This document shows, piece by piece, positions 49,524-58,034 of a stretch of 64,000 nt of DNA (its first letter is position 1; the number at the start of each line of letters is the position of its first letter). The DNA comes from Sanguibacter antarcticus (GTDB taxonomy: Bacteria > Actinomycetota > Actinomycetes > Actinomycetales > Cellulomonadaceae): NCBI RefSeq assembly GCF_002564005.1, contig NZ_PDJG01000001.1, positions 1,550,001-1,614,000 of the forward strand, written 5' to 3'. The translations under genes were made by a program, and so were the position numbers. The notes below the pieces were generated by a model that saw only the letters and a program-made list of their open reading frames with translations, was not told the origin of the DNA and searched no databases.

Positions 49524-50518
49524 CGGACGAGCTTGGGGAGCACGTCCCGGCCGAACACGTCGATCCACTCGCGCTGGTTGCGGCCGACGTTGTGGAGATA
49601 GATGCGGTCGAAGCCGAGGTCGACGTACTTCTGGATGTTCTCGCGGTGCACGTCAGGGTCGCTGGAGATGACCATGCGGCCCTCGAAGTCTTCGGGGCGG
49701 ACGAGCTTGGCGATCTGCTCGAACTCGAAGGGCGAGCGGATGTCGGCCTTGGGGAACTTCATGCCGCCGTTCGGCCACTCGGTCATCGCGTTGACCATGG
49801 CTTCTTCGTCGGTCTCCGCCCACGACAGGTGGATCTGGAGCACCTTCGGCATGGTCAGGGGGTCGCGGCCGGCCTCGCGCGCACCGTCGTCGAACTTGCC
49901 GAAGAGCATCGAGATCTTCTCGAGCGGTGCCCCGACGGTGATGAGCCCGTCGGCGTTCTTGCCGGCGCGCTTGGCCGTGATCGGCCCTGCGGTCGCCACG
50001 AGGATCTCGGGAGCCACCTCGGGCATGGTCCACAGCCGTGTGGACTCGAGCTTGTAGAACGGGCCAGAGTGCTTGACGTCCTTGCCTGCCAGCGAGGCAG
50101 CGAAGAGCTTCTTGATGACGTCGATCGCCTCGAACATGCGGTTGATCCGCTCGGGCGCCTCCGGCCAGTACTGGCCGATGATGTGCTCGTTGAGGGCCTC
50201 GCCGGAGCCGAGCCCGAGCCAGTGTCGCCCGGGGTACATCGCTGCGAGCGTCGCTGAGGCCTGCGCGACCATCGCGGGGTGCCACCGGAACGTCGGGGCG
50301 GTGACGCCAGGTCCGAGGTCCCCCTTGGTGCGCTCGCCGAGGGCCGAGAGGACGTTCCACACGAACGCGCTCTGTCCCTGCTGCGGCACCCACGGCTGGA
50401 AGTGGTCCGCAGCCATCACCCCGCTGAAGCCCTGCGTCTCCGCGTACTCCGAGAGCGCGATGATGTCGGTCGGGTGAAACTGCTCGAGCATGGCTGCATA
50501 GCCGATGGTCAGGTCCAT
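49520..50518 (-). CDS. F420-dependent glucose-6-phosphate dehydrogenase-like LLM oxidoreductase
   Basis: A 332-residue LLM-family enzyme close to mycobacterial FGD. His39 and Trp43 (ADHFQPW) and Glu107 ([11 protein letters not shown]) match the FGD1 catalytic residues His40, Trp44 and Glu109. It probably reduces F420 with a sugar phosphate or related alcohol, supplying F420H2. Overlap with cofE and then cofC ties it to cofactor synthesis. Other FGD-like proteins use different sugar phosphates or alcohols, so the substrate is not certain. ATG at 50518 is chosen because TAGGCT sits six bases upstream. Confidence 0.88.
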   Translation of the reverse strand: MDLTIGYAAMLEQFHPTDIIALSEYAETQGFSGVMAADHFQPWVPQQGQSAFVWNVLSALGERTKGDLGPGVTAPTFRWHPAMVAQASATLAAMYPGRHWLGLGSGEALNEHIIGQYWPEAPERINRMFEAIDVIKKLFAASLAGKDVKHSGPFYKLESTRLWTMPEVAPEILVATAGPITAKRAGKNADGLITVGAPLEKISMLFGKFDDGAREAGRDPLTMPKVLQIHLSWAETDEEAMVNAMTEWPNGGMKFPKADIRSPFEFEQIAKLVRPEDFEGRMVISSDPDVHRENIQKYVDLGFDRIYLHNVGRNQREWIDVFGRDVLPKLVR

Positions 50519-50524
50519 CACGAC

Positions 50525-50530
50525 AGCCTA
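50525..50530 (-). promoter_or_regulatory. -10 element of the FGD-like/cofE/cofC operon
   Basis: TAGGCT followed by six bases and the ATG at 50518; it overlaps the stop codon of the preceding papain-like gene. Confidence 0.45.
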
Positions 50531-52084
50531 GTACCTGGTCCCGCGGGTCCGACATAGTTCCGCCGACGTGACGGGAGTCACTGCAGCCCATGCGCGCGGC
50601 CAGGAACCGACCGCCCGGAGCTCGTCGCCGCCCGCGACGAAGTCTTGCTCGCTGATCGTGCGCACGGTGCCTGTCGCCGGGTTGAAGACCTGGAGCGCCC
50701 CGTCCGTCCCGCGTCCGACGACGAGCACCACGTGGCGAGGAACGCTGTCTGACCCGGTGAAGACCGGGACGGGACGCCCACGGTCGACAGCACGAGCGAC
50801 GTCGTCGACGGCCTGCCGACAGCGTGCGGGGCTGTCGGAGTCGATCATCGTCACGCGGTACCTCGTGCCGCGGGGTCCCACGCCGGAGCTCATCTCTTCG
50901 CTCGCGCCCCACGGTGGCGTCCCCAGGGCCGTCGGCCACGCGAGCCGGGTCCTGACGACCGGGCGCAGGTCCGTGCGCGCGGAGCGGTCCGTACACGAGC
51001 TCGTCCGCTTCTGCACCTGGCGCTCCTCGTGCGTGAACCGGTACGCGATCCCGTCGGACGTCGAACCGTGCGGGCTCGCTTCTCCGGTGGTGGCGTCGTA
51101 GGCGTCGAGCATCCACAGCGCATAGACCGGGTCGGTCAGCATCCGCGCGACGACGAGCGAGACCGAGCCGCAGGTGGTCCCCGTGCTCTGCTGGAAGATC
51201 CGGACCCCGTGCAGCGTGCGCCGGGAGGTGAGGCGCGGGTCCGTCGGGTCGAGTGCGGTCGCGAGCCTCGTGGCGTCGATGGGAGCGATGCGGTCGGCGA
51301 ACCGGACGAGCGTCGTGGGCGCGGCTCCGCTCGCGAGCGACGCGAGAACCCATGCACGATGCTCGTCCCCCGGCATGCTGGCCAGGGCTCTGTCCACCGT
51401 CTCTCGACCCGCCGCAGGCAGGCTGTCGTAAGCCTCCTGGGCTCTCCGAGCGGTGTCTCCGACAAGCGGGCGGGCAGCGTGCCGCAGAGCGTCCGGAGAA
51501 CCCGCGGCCCGGAACGCCACCTGCCCGACGACGCCGTGCGGGGCGACCGACACCTGGTCGTCGACGACGTCGAGCGCGTGGTCGCACGCTCGTGCGGCGG
51601 CAGCTGCACCTGCGTCCGCGACGCGCGCAGCACGGATCGCGTCACGCACCCCCGACAGGCTGCCCGCGACGCCGTGCGCACCGCGCACGCGACGGCCCAC
51701 GGAGCGGAGGCTGACCCCCACCTCGATGCGCCTCGCCCGTGCGGCCGCGAGCGCGTCCGCTGAAGCCTCGAGGGTGCGCCGGACGTCGTCGGTCAGGCCC
51801 GCTGCGTCGTCGGACGCGCCGCCGAGCGTGGGGAGCGACGTCTCGCCCACGGCCACCGTGAGAGCGGCCCACCGCTCGGCCTCCGCCCGGAGAGCAGCCG
51901 GACCGCCGGGCGCGGGCCCCGTCGCGCACGCCGTGCTCGAGGTGACCAGGCCCCGCAGCGCGCGCACGCTGGTCCGGACCTCTCGCGGGTCGAGCGAGAA
52001 GCCCAGCGACCGGACGTCGCCGAGCACCGCCCACAGGCCCCGCACGAGGGCCGCCCAGTCGAGTGCAGGCAGGACGCGCGGCAT
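50528..52084 (-). CDS. Uncharacterised protein with a C-terminal papain-like (C39-type) cysteine-peptidase fold
   Basis: 518 residues without signal peptide or membrane helix. The N-terminal ~290 residues are Ala/Arg-rich and mostly helical, and I do not recognise them. The C-terminal part has FQQSTGTTCGSVSLVVARML, where Gln299 could form the oxyanion hole and Cys305 is a candidate nucleophile. PRHVVLVVGRGTDGALQVFNPATG follows, with His451 and Asn468 as candidate partners. This Gln-Cys-His-Asn order is papain/C39-like. Start ATG 52084 lies two bases after the SDR stop, so it is the last gene of the catabolic operon. It may be a peptidase, an amidase, an acyl/transglutaminase-type enzyme or a toxin-like effector; the function is not known. 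Confidence 0.6.
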   Translation of the reverse strand: MPRVLPALDWAALVRGLWAVLGDVRSLGFSLDPREVRTSVRALRGLVTSSTACATGPAPGGPAALRAEAERWAALTVAVGETSLPTLGGASDDAAGLTDDVRRTLEASADALAAARARRIEVGVSLRSVGRRVRGAHGVAGSLSGVRDAIRAARVADAGAAAAARACDHALDVVDDQVSVAPHGVVGQVAFRAAGSPDALRHAARPLVGDTARRAQEAYDSLPAAGRETVDRALASMPGDEHRAWVLASLASGAAPTTLVRFADRIAPIDATRLATALDPTDPRLTSRRTLHGVRIFQQSTGTTCGSVSLVVARMLTDPVYALWMLDAYDATTGEASPHGSTSDGIAYRFTHEERQVQKRTSSCTDRSARTDLRPVVRTRLAWPTALGTPPWGASEEMSSGVGPRGTRYRVTMIDSDSPARCRQAVDDVARAVDRGRPVPVFTGSDSVPRHVVLVVGRGTDGALQVFNPATGTVRTISEQDFVAGGDELRAVGSWPRAWAAVTPVTSAELCRTRGTRY

Positions 52085-52086
52085 GC

Positions 52087-52905
52087 TCAGTCGGCGAGCA
52101 CGCGGTGCGTCTTGGTATACGCAGCCTGTGCGCGCGGACGCACGACGACCGTGTCGATGTTCACGTGCGGTGGCTGCTCGAGGCTCCACCGGACGACCTC
52201 GGCCACGTCGCCGGCGACGAGCGGTCCGGGGACCCCCTCGTAGACGGCGTCTGCCTTGGCCTGGTCGCCGGCGAACCGCGTGAGGGAGAACTCGTCCGTG
52301 CGGACCATCCCGGGGGCGATCTCGATGACACGCAGGGGCTCACCGACCAGCTCGAGGCGCAGGGTCCGGGCGGCCACGCGCTCGGCGTACTTCGCGGCGA
52401 CGTAGCCGCCACCGCCCTCGTACGGCTCGTGCGCGGCCGTCGACGTGATGACGACGACGTCCCCCTCGCTCTCGCGCAGGGCAGGCAGGAATCCCTGCAC
52501 CACGCGGAAGGTGCCGAGGACGTTGAGCTCGTACATCCTGCGCCACAGGTCGAGGTCTGCGTCGGCGACACGGTCGGCGCCGAACGCTCCGCCGGCGTTG
52601 TTGACGACCGCGTCGACGGGCCCGTCGGCCAGGACCGTCTCGACGAGCCGGGCCACGTCCTCGTCGGACGTGATGTCGGCCTGGACCGCGGTCGCGCCCG
52701 TCCGCTCGGCTAGCTCGGCGAGCCGGTCGGCGCGCCGGGCGACGGCCACAACGTCCCAGCCGTGCGAGCGCAGGAGCTCGACGGTCGAGGCGCCGATCCC
52801 GGACGACGCACCGGTCACCACCACACGACGAGGCCGACCGGCCCCGCCCGAGGTGGCGTCGGGACGACGGGCGGGCGGCTGCGTGCTGGACGACGTGTGC
52901 GTCAC
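52087..52905 (-). CDS. Short-chain dehydrogenase/reductase (classical SDR)
   Basis: 272 residues. Nucleotide motif TGASSGIG at 31-38, NNAGGAFG, catalytic Ser in VITSTAAHE and YVAAK. The sequence resembles the YdfG/serine 3-dehydrogenase type, which acts on 3-hydroxy acids. In this operon it could reduce a malonate semialdehyde or methylmalonate semialdehyde formed by the aminotransferase to the 3-hydroxy acid. That is an inference from context. GTG at 52905 overlaps the aminotransferase stop (GTGA). Confidence 0.88.
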   Translation of the reverse strand: MTHTSSSTQPPARRPDATSGGAGRPRRVVVTGASSGIGASTVELLRSHGWDVVAVARRADRLAELAERTGATAVQADITSDEDVARLVETVLADGPVDAVVNNAGGAFGADRVADADLDLWRRMYELNVLGTFRVVQGFLPALRESEGDVVVITSTAAHEPYEGGGGYVAAKYAERVAARTLRLELVGEPLRVIEIAPGMVRTDEFSLTRFAGDQAKADAVYEGVPGPLVAGDVAEVVRWSLEQPPHVNIDTVVVRPRAQAAYTKTHRVLAD

Positions 52906-54227
52906 AGGGACTCCTCGAGAGTGGTCAAGACCTCGTCGTACACGGCGAGCGCGGTGGCGACCTCGTCGGTCGTCACGACGCACGGCGGCACGACGTGGAT
53001 GCGGTTGTCGGCGGTGAACGGAAGGAGGCCCCGGGCGAGGCACCCGTCGCGGACGATCACCATGCTCTGCGGGCTGACGGGCTCCCGTGTCTCACGGTCA
53101 CGGACGAGCTCGAGCGCCCAGAATACGCCGAGACCGCGGACCTCGCCGATGCTCGGGTGCTTCTCTGCGAGCGCGGCGAGACCAGGTCCGATCGCCTCGG
53201 CGCCGACCCGTCGGGCGTTCTCGACGATGCCTTCGTCAGCCATCGCGTCGAGCGTGCCGACGATCGCCGCCATGGCGAGCGGGTGGCCCGAGTACGTGAG
53301 CCCACCGGGGAAGACCCTCTCGTCGAAGGTCGCCGCGATCTCGTCGGAGATGATGACGCCTCCGGCCGGGACATACCCGGAGTTGACCCCCTTGGCGAAG
53401 CTCACGAGGTCTGGACGGACGTCGAAGCCGTCGAAGGCGAACCACTGGCCGGTCCGGCCGAAACCGACCATCACCTCGTCGAGGATGATGAGGATGCCGT
53501 ACCGGTCGGCGAGCTCACGGACTCCGGCCAGATACCCGGGCGGGGGCGTGAGGACGCCTGCCGTCCCGGGGATCGTCTCGAGCAGGATCGCCGCGACCGA
53601 CGACGGGCCCTCGCACTGCAGGACCCGGTGGAGGTGGGCGAGCGCCCGCTCGCACTCCTGGGCCTCGTCCTGGGCCCAGAAGTCCGAGCGGTAGAGGTAC
53701 GGCGTGAAGGCGTGGACGTGCCCGCTCGCATACTCGTTGGGGACGCGCCGCCAGTCGCCGGTCGCGACGACGGCTGCGCCCGTGTTGCCGTGGTACGACC
53801 GGTAGCCGGACACGATCTTGTCTCGGCCCGTGTGCAGCCGGGCCATCCGGATGGCGTTCTCGTTGGCGTCTGCTCCACCGTTGGTGAAGAACACCTTGTT
53901 CATGCCGTCCGGAGCGTGCTGGGTGATGCGCTGCGCCGCCCTCCCGCGTGCGAGGTGGGCGTGGCCGGGCGCGATGGTCGTCAAGAGCCCGGCCTGCTCG
54001 GTGATCGCGGCGACGACACGGGGGTGCTGGTGACCGATGTTGATGTTGACGAGCTGGGAGGAGAAGTCGAGGTAGCGGCGACCGGCGTCGTCCCAGACCT
54101 CGCACCCGAGCCCTCCCGCGATGGTCAGGGGTGCGAGGGCACCTTGGGCCGACCAGGAGTGGAAGACGTGCGCGCGGTCGAGCGTGAGCGCGTCGTCACC
54201 GGGCGGCGGTGTGGCTGGTGGTGTCAT
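52902..54227 (-). CDS. Class III omega-aminotransferase (beta-alanine/taurine:pyruvate type)
   Basis: A 441-residue PLP enzyme. FTNGGADANENAIRMAR, the PLP-contacting IILDEVMVGFGRTG (Asp250), and Schiff-base Lys279 in SFAKGVNSGYVPAGGV. The N-terminal HVFHSWSAQGALAPLTI is typical of omega-amino acid:pyruvate transaminases. After beta-ureidopropionase it would take beta-alanine or beta-aminoisobutyrate to the semialdehyde. Six bases follow the ABC binding-protein stop. Taurine or another omega-amine cannot be excluded. Confidence 0.9.
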   Translation of the reverse strand: MTPPATPPPGDDALTLDRAHVFHSWSAQGALAPLTIAGGLGCEVWDDAGRRYLDFSSQLVNINIGHQHPRVVAAITEQAGLLTTIAPGHAHLARGRAAQRITQHAPDGMNKVFFTNGGADANENAIRMARLHTGRDKIVSGYRSYHGNTGAAVVATGDWRRVPNEYASGHVHAFTPYLYRSDFWAQDEAQECERALAHLHRVLQCEGPSSVAAILLETIPGTAGVLTPPPGYLAGVRELADRYGILIILDEVMVGFGRTGQWFAFDGFDVRPDLVSFAKGVNSGYVPAGGVIISDEIAATFDERVFPGGLTYSGHPLAMAAIVGTLDAMADEGIVENARRVGAEAIGPGLAALAEKHPSIGEVRGLGVFWALELVRDRETREPVSPQSMVIVRDGCLARGLLPFTADNRIHVVPPCVVTTDEVATALAVYDEVLTTLEESL

Positions 54228-54233
54228 GGGTGC

Positions 54234-55391
54234 TCACTCGCCTCCGGCCTCGAGGTCGACGGAGAGCGGCGTGAAGCCGGTCCCCGTGGTGTCGAGGCCT
54301 TCGGCCTCGAGCTCGTCGAGCGCCTGCGTCACGTACTCGTTCGTGAACGCGTAGTCGTCCGGTGCGGCCGTGATGACGGTCGAGCCCTGGTCGTTGACGG
54401 CGGTCATGGCGATGTCGACCGTCTGGTCCCAGGCGTCCTGGTCGATCATGCCGATCCCGTCGGGAGACGGCCACACGAGCTTGTTCACCTCGTTGACCTG
54501 CCACAGCTGGTGGCTCGCACCGAGCTGTGAGCCCGCGGCCACGACCATGTCGCGGCACTCTTCGGCGTTGTCCCGGCAGTAGATCCAACCCTGCAAGGAC
54601 GCCTTGACGAACGCGACGGTCGTCGCCTCGTACGCCGGATCCGTCGTGAGGCGTTCGGTGTTCGCCCAGATGGCGTCCTGGAGCATGGCCGTACCTTCGT
54701 CGTTCCAGTCGACGACGGAGAAGTCGTCAGGCGTGTAGAGCTCACCGGTGGCGGGGTTCTCGGCTTCGAGGAGCTGCGCGTACTCGTTGTACGTCATCGC
54801 CTGCGCGGCGTCGATGTCGCCGCTGAGGAGCGCGTTCATGTCGAACTGCTGCTGGACGAGGGTCACGTCGCTCGCGGGGTCGAGGTCGGCCTGCGCCATG
54901 CCGGCGAAGAGCTCGAACTCGTTGCCGAACCCCCAGCTGCCGACGTTCGTGCCTGCCAGGTCGGCGGCGGTCGTGATGCCGCTCTCCGCGAACGCCACCT
55001 GGAGCGTGCCGGAACGCTGGTAGATCTGCGCGACGTCGGTGATGGTGGCTCCCTGCTCGCGGGACGCGAGCGCCTTGGGCACCCACGCGATCGCGAAGTC
55101 GACCTGGTCGTTGGCGAGCGCGGTCTGCGGCACGATGTCGACGCCGCCCTCGAGGATCTCGACGTCGAGCCCGGCGTCTTCGTAGAAGCCCTTGTCCCGG
55201 GCTGCGATGTACCCGGAGAACTGGCCCTGGTTGAACCACTGCAGCTGGAGGCTGACCGGGGTCAGCCCGTCCGCGGTCGTCTCGGTCTCGTCGGACGACG
55301 AGTCCGCAGCGCTGCAGCCTGCGAGCGTGAGCGCCGCGACGGCGCTGACGACGGTGAACGTGCGGATCGCTCGGGTGGTGGGATGGCTCAT
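54234..55391 (-). CDS. ABC transporter substrate-binding lipoprotein, NMT1/THI5-like
   Basis: 385 residues with a signal peptide and lipobox LAGC (about Cys26). The mature part is a THI5/NMT1-like binding fold: VSLQLQWFNQGQFSGYIAARDKGFYEDAGLDVEI, then ANDQVDFAIAWVPKALASREQG. LQWFNQGQFSG is the strand seen in ThiY and other pyrimidine-type binders and in nitrate/taurine/sulfonate binders. Given the enzymes of the operon, a pyrimidine, dihydropyrimidine or hydantoin is the likely ligand. Confidence 0.9.
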   Translation of the reverse strand: MSHPTTRAIRTFTVVSAVAALTLAGCSAADSSSDETETTADGLTPVSLQLQWFNQGQFSGYIAARDKGFYEDAGLDVEILEGGVDIVPQTALANDQVDFAIAWVPKALASREQGATITDVAQIYQRSGTLQVAFAESGITTAADLAGTNVGSWGFGNEFELFAGMAQADLDPASDVTLVQQQFDMNALLSGDIDAAQAMTYNEYAQLLEAENPATGELYTPDDFSVVDWNDEGTAMLQDAIWANTERLTTDPAYEATTVAFVKASLQGWIYCRDNAEECRDMVVAAGSQLGASHQLWQVNEVNKLVWPSPDGIGMIDQDAWDQTVDIAMTAVNDQGSTVITAAPDDYAFTNEYVTQALDELEAEGLDTTGTGFTPLSVDLEAGGE

Positions 55392-55453
55392 GGTGGTCCT
55401 TCCAGGCTCTGGGGGTCAGGCTCTGATGGGTGGTGCGCGTGCGGTCGTGAGGT

Positions 55454-56227
55454 TCAGGGTGCGGCGCGACCGCGGTGCACGGCGCGCTCGAGCAGGAGGG
55501 TGACGAGGTAGAAGGTCAGTCCCAGCACGACGGCACCGAGGACGAACGCCCAGGCGCGCGGGTAGGCGCTGTTGGCGGCCGCTGACGTGATCCGAGATCC
55601 GAGACCGTCCTGCAGCCCGCCGAAGTACTCGGCGACGACCGCGGCGATGACCGCGACCGACGACGCGATGCGGATGCCGGTGAACAGGTACGGGAGCGCA
55701 CCCGGGATCGTCAGGGTGCGGGCGAGCTGCCACGGTGTCGCCGCGTAGGCGCGCAGGAGGTCGACGTGGACGGGATGGACCTGGCGCAGCCCTTTGAGGG
55801 TGTTGACGAAGACGGGGGCGAAGACGACGACGGCGACGATGATCTGGCGCGGGGTCGTCGACGTCGTCCCGAACATCGTGTTGAGCGCCGGGGCCAGCGC
55901 GACGATCGGCATGACTCCCGCGGCAGCGGCCGCGGGCGACACGACACCGTCGAAGAACGGGCTGCGTGCCGCGAGGAGAGCGAGACCGACAGCGAGGACG
56001 ATCCCGACGACAAGGCCGACGAGGACGTTGCGCCCGGTCGCGAGCATCGCGTCGGCGACGAACGAGCGCGACACGACGAGCTGGTCCCAGATCGCCGACG
56101 GGCTCGGCAAGAGGTACGGCTTGATGTCCCGCTGCACGACGAACGACTCCCACGCGACGAGGACGAGCGCCCCGAGGAGGAGCGGGGCGACCCACCTGCT
56201 CACCGTGCGCCACCGGGTTGCCGTCAC
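55454..56227 (-). CDS. ABC transporter permease (SsuC/ThiX-like), first of two
   Basis: 257 residues, about six membrane helices, with the permease EAA-type loop around LRAYAATPWQLARTLTIPGALPYLFTGIRIASSVAVIAAVVAEYFGG. GTG at 56227 overlaps the ATPase stop (GTGA). Pairs with the second permease gene to form a heterodimeric channel. Confidence 0.9.
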   Translation of the reverse strand: MTATRWRTVSRWVAPLLLGALVLVAWESFVVQRDIKPYLLPSPSAIWDQLVVSRSFVADAMLATGRNVLVGLVVGIVLAVGLALLAARSPFFDGVVSPAAAAAGVMPIVALAPALNTMFGTTSTTPRQIIVAVVVFAPVFVNTLKGLRQVHPVHVDLLRAYAATPWQLARTLTIPGALPYLFTGIRIASSVAVIAAVVAEYFGGLQDGLGSRITSAAANSAYPRAWAFVLGAVVLGLTFYLVTLLLERAVHRGRAAP

Positions 56228-57099
56228 CGGAGGTCTCCCCCGCGCCGACCGGCCTGGGCGCTGTGCCCTGAGCCGTCGTGGAGCGCCTCGCGCACCCGCG
56301 TGACGGCGGAGAAGAAGCCCGTGTCCTCACGGAGCCCGTCGACGCGCTCCCCCGCACCGCCGAGATCGACAGGCACGATGCCGGTGATCCGTCCTGGGCG
56401 GGGAGACATGACGACGACACGGTCGGAGAGGTACACGGCCTCAGGGATCGAGTGCGTGACGAACACGACGGCGGCCCGCGTCTGCGCGCAGATGGTGAGG
56501 AGCTCGCTCTGCATGCGTTCGCGCGTCATCTCGTCGAGAGCTCCGAAGGGCTCGTCCATGAGGAGCAGGCTGGGTTCCTCGGCGAGCGCACGGGCGATCG
56601 CGACGCGCTGCTGCATGCCGCCAGAGAGCTGGTGCGGGTAGGTGTCGACGACGTCGGCCAGACCGACCAGGCTGAGCATCTCGAGAGCCCTGGACCGTCG
56701 CTGGGCCCGACCGGTCCCGTGGAGCTCCAGCGGCAGCTCGACGTTGGCGCGGACGGTCCGCCACGGGAGCAGGCCTGCGCTCTGGAAGACGATCCCGTAG
56801 TCCTGGTTGGCACGAGCCGCTGCAGCGGTGCGTCCGAACACCTCGATCGTTCCCGACGTCGGCCGGTCGAGATCGGCGACGAGGCGCAGGAGCGTCGACT
56901 TTCCGCACCCGGACGGGCCGATGAGAGAGACGATCTCGCCGGCGGCGACCGAGAGGTCGACGCCGTCCAGGGCGACGACCGGGCTCCCACCAGAGCCGCT
57001 GAAGGTCTTGCCGACCCCGCGGGCGACGACGGCCGCCGCGGGACCAGCCGCAGGTGCCGGCTCGACGCGCTGCGCCTGGGACGTGCTGACCTCGTTCAT
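56224..57099 (-). CDS. ABC transporter ATP-binding protein (SsuB/TauB-like)
   Basis: 291 residues. Walker A GPSGCGKST, Q-loop VFQSAGLLPWRTV, signature LSGGMQQRVAIARAL, Walker B LLLMDEPFGALDEMTRE, switch VFVTHSIPEAVYLSDR. A 25-residue N-terminal tail precedes VARGVGKTF. The ATG at 57099 has GGAG six bases upstream and overlaps the upstream permease stop (ATGA). The frame is open much further upstream without homology. Confidence 0.93.
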   Translation of the reverse strand: MNEVSTSQAQRVEPAPAAGPAAAVVARGVGKTFSGSGGSPVVALDGVDLSVAAGEIVSLIGPSGCGKSTLLRLVADLDRPTSGTIEVFGRTAAAARANQDYGIVFQSAGLLPWRTVRANVELPLELHGTGRAQRRSRALEMLSLVGLADVVDTYPHQLSGGMQQRVAIARALAEEPSLLLMDEPFGALDEMTRERMQSELLTICAQTRAAVVFVTHSIPEAVYLSDRVVVMSPRPGRITGIVPVDLGGAGERVDGLREDTGFFSAVTRVREALHDGSGHSAQAGRRGGDLR

Positions 57100-58034
57100 G
57101 ATGCACTCCGGTTCATGGTGACCTCCGAGAAGCGGTAGCGGCGCAGCCCCAGGCCGAGGAGAGAGACGAGCCCGGCAGCGACGAGACCCAGGAGCGCGGC
57201 GGCGATGATCGCGGTCCACGGCTTGGCCGGGTCTCCGCTGGCGGACTGTGCGTACGTGATGACGAGGCGACCGATGCCACCGCCCGTGCCCGTCGACACC
57301 TCGGCGACGATCGCGCCCACGATGGCGGCCGCGGCACCCAGCCGCAGCGCCGGCAGCGCGTACGGCACGCTCGCCGGCAGGCGCAAGGACCACACGGTGC
57401 GCAACCATCCCGCGTCGTACGACCGCATGAGCTCGGTGTGGATGTGCTCCGGAGACGTGAGCCCTTTGAGCATGCCGACCGTCACGGGGAAGAACGCGAG
57501 GTACGAGGCGATGAGCGCAACCGACATCCACGGGGTCCACTCGTAGGGCCCGAGCGCGATCGAGCCGCTCCATCCAGCCACGAGCGGGGCGAGCGCGACG
57601 AGCGGGACCGTCTGGCTGAGAACGATCCACGGCAGGAGCGCGTCGTGCGCCACCCTGAACCGCGTCATGACGAGTGCGAGCAGCACCCCGACGAGCACCC
57701 CGACCACCCATCCCGCGAGCGCGATGCCCAAGGTCGTGGCGCTCGCGGCCACGAGATCGGCAAAGACGGTCGGTGACCCGGTGGCTGACGTCGTGGGCTG
57801 GGCGAAGCGTGCTGCGACCTCCCACGTGTGCGGCATCGCGAGGTCGGAGGTCCGGGGCAGCACAGCGACCGAGCCGAGCGTGAGCCCGCCCTCGGGACCG
57901 ATCGCCTTGTAGACCTCCCAGAGCACGATGCCTGCGAGGCCTCCCGTCGCGGCGAGCGCCACCTGGCGGCTGCGTCCACGTACGGGTGAAGCAGGTGGGG
58001 CGGCTGGTGCGGGCGGGTCCGGCGGGCTCGTCAT
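57096..58034 (-). CDS. ABC transporter permease (SsuC/ThiX-like), second of two
   Basis: 312 residues with a Pro-rich cytosolic N-terminus and about six helices; MRSYDAGWLRTVWSLRLPASVPYALPALRLGAAAAIVGAIVAEVSTG is the EAA loop. The ATG at 58034 overlaps the LLM stop (ATGA). Two unequal permeases with one ATPase and a THI5-like binder is the layout of predicted pyrimidine/hydantoin importers. Confidence 0.9.
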   Translation of the reverse strand: MTSPPDPPAPAAPPASPVRGRSRQVALAATGGLAGIVLWEVYKAIGPEGGLTLGSVAVLPRTSDLAMPHTWEVAARFAQPTTSATGSPTVFADLVAASATTLGIALAGWVVGVLVGVLLALVMTRFRVAHDALLPWIVLSQTVPLVALAPLVAGWSGSIALGPYEWTPWMSVALIASYLAFFPVTVGMLKGLTSPEHIHTELMRSYDAGWLRTVWSLRLPASVPYALPALRLGAAAAIVGAIVAEVSTGTGGGIGRLVITYAQSASGDPAKPWTAIIAAALLGLVAAGLVSLLGLGLRRYRFSEVTMNRSAS

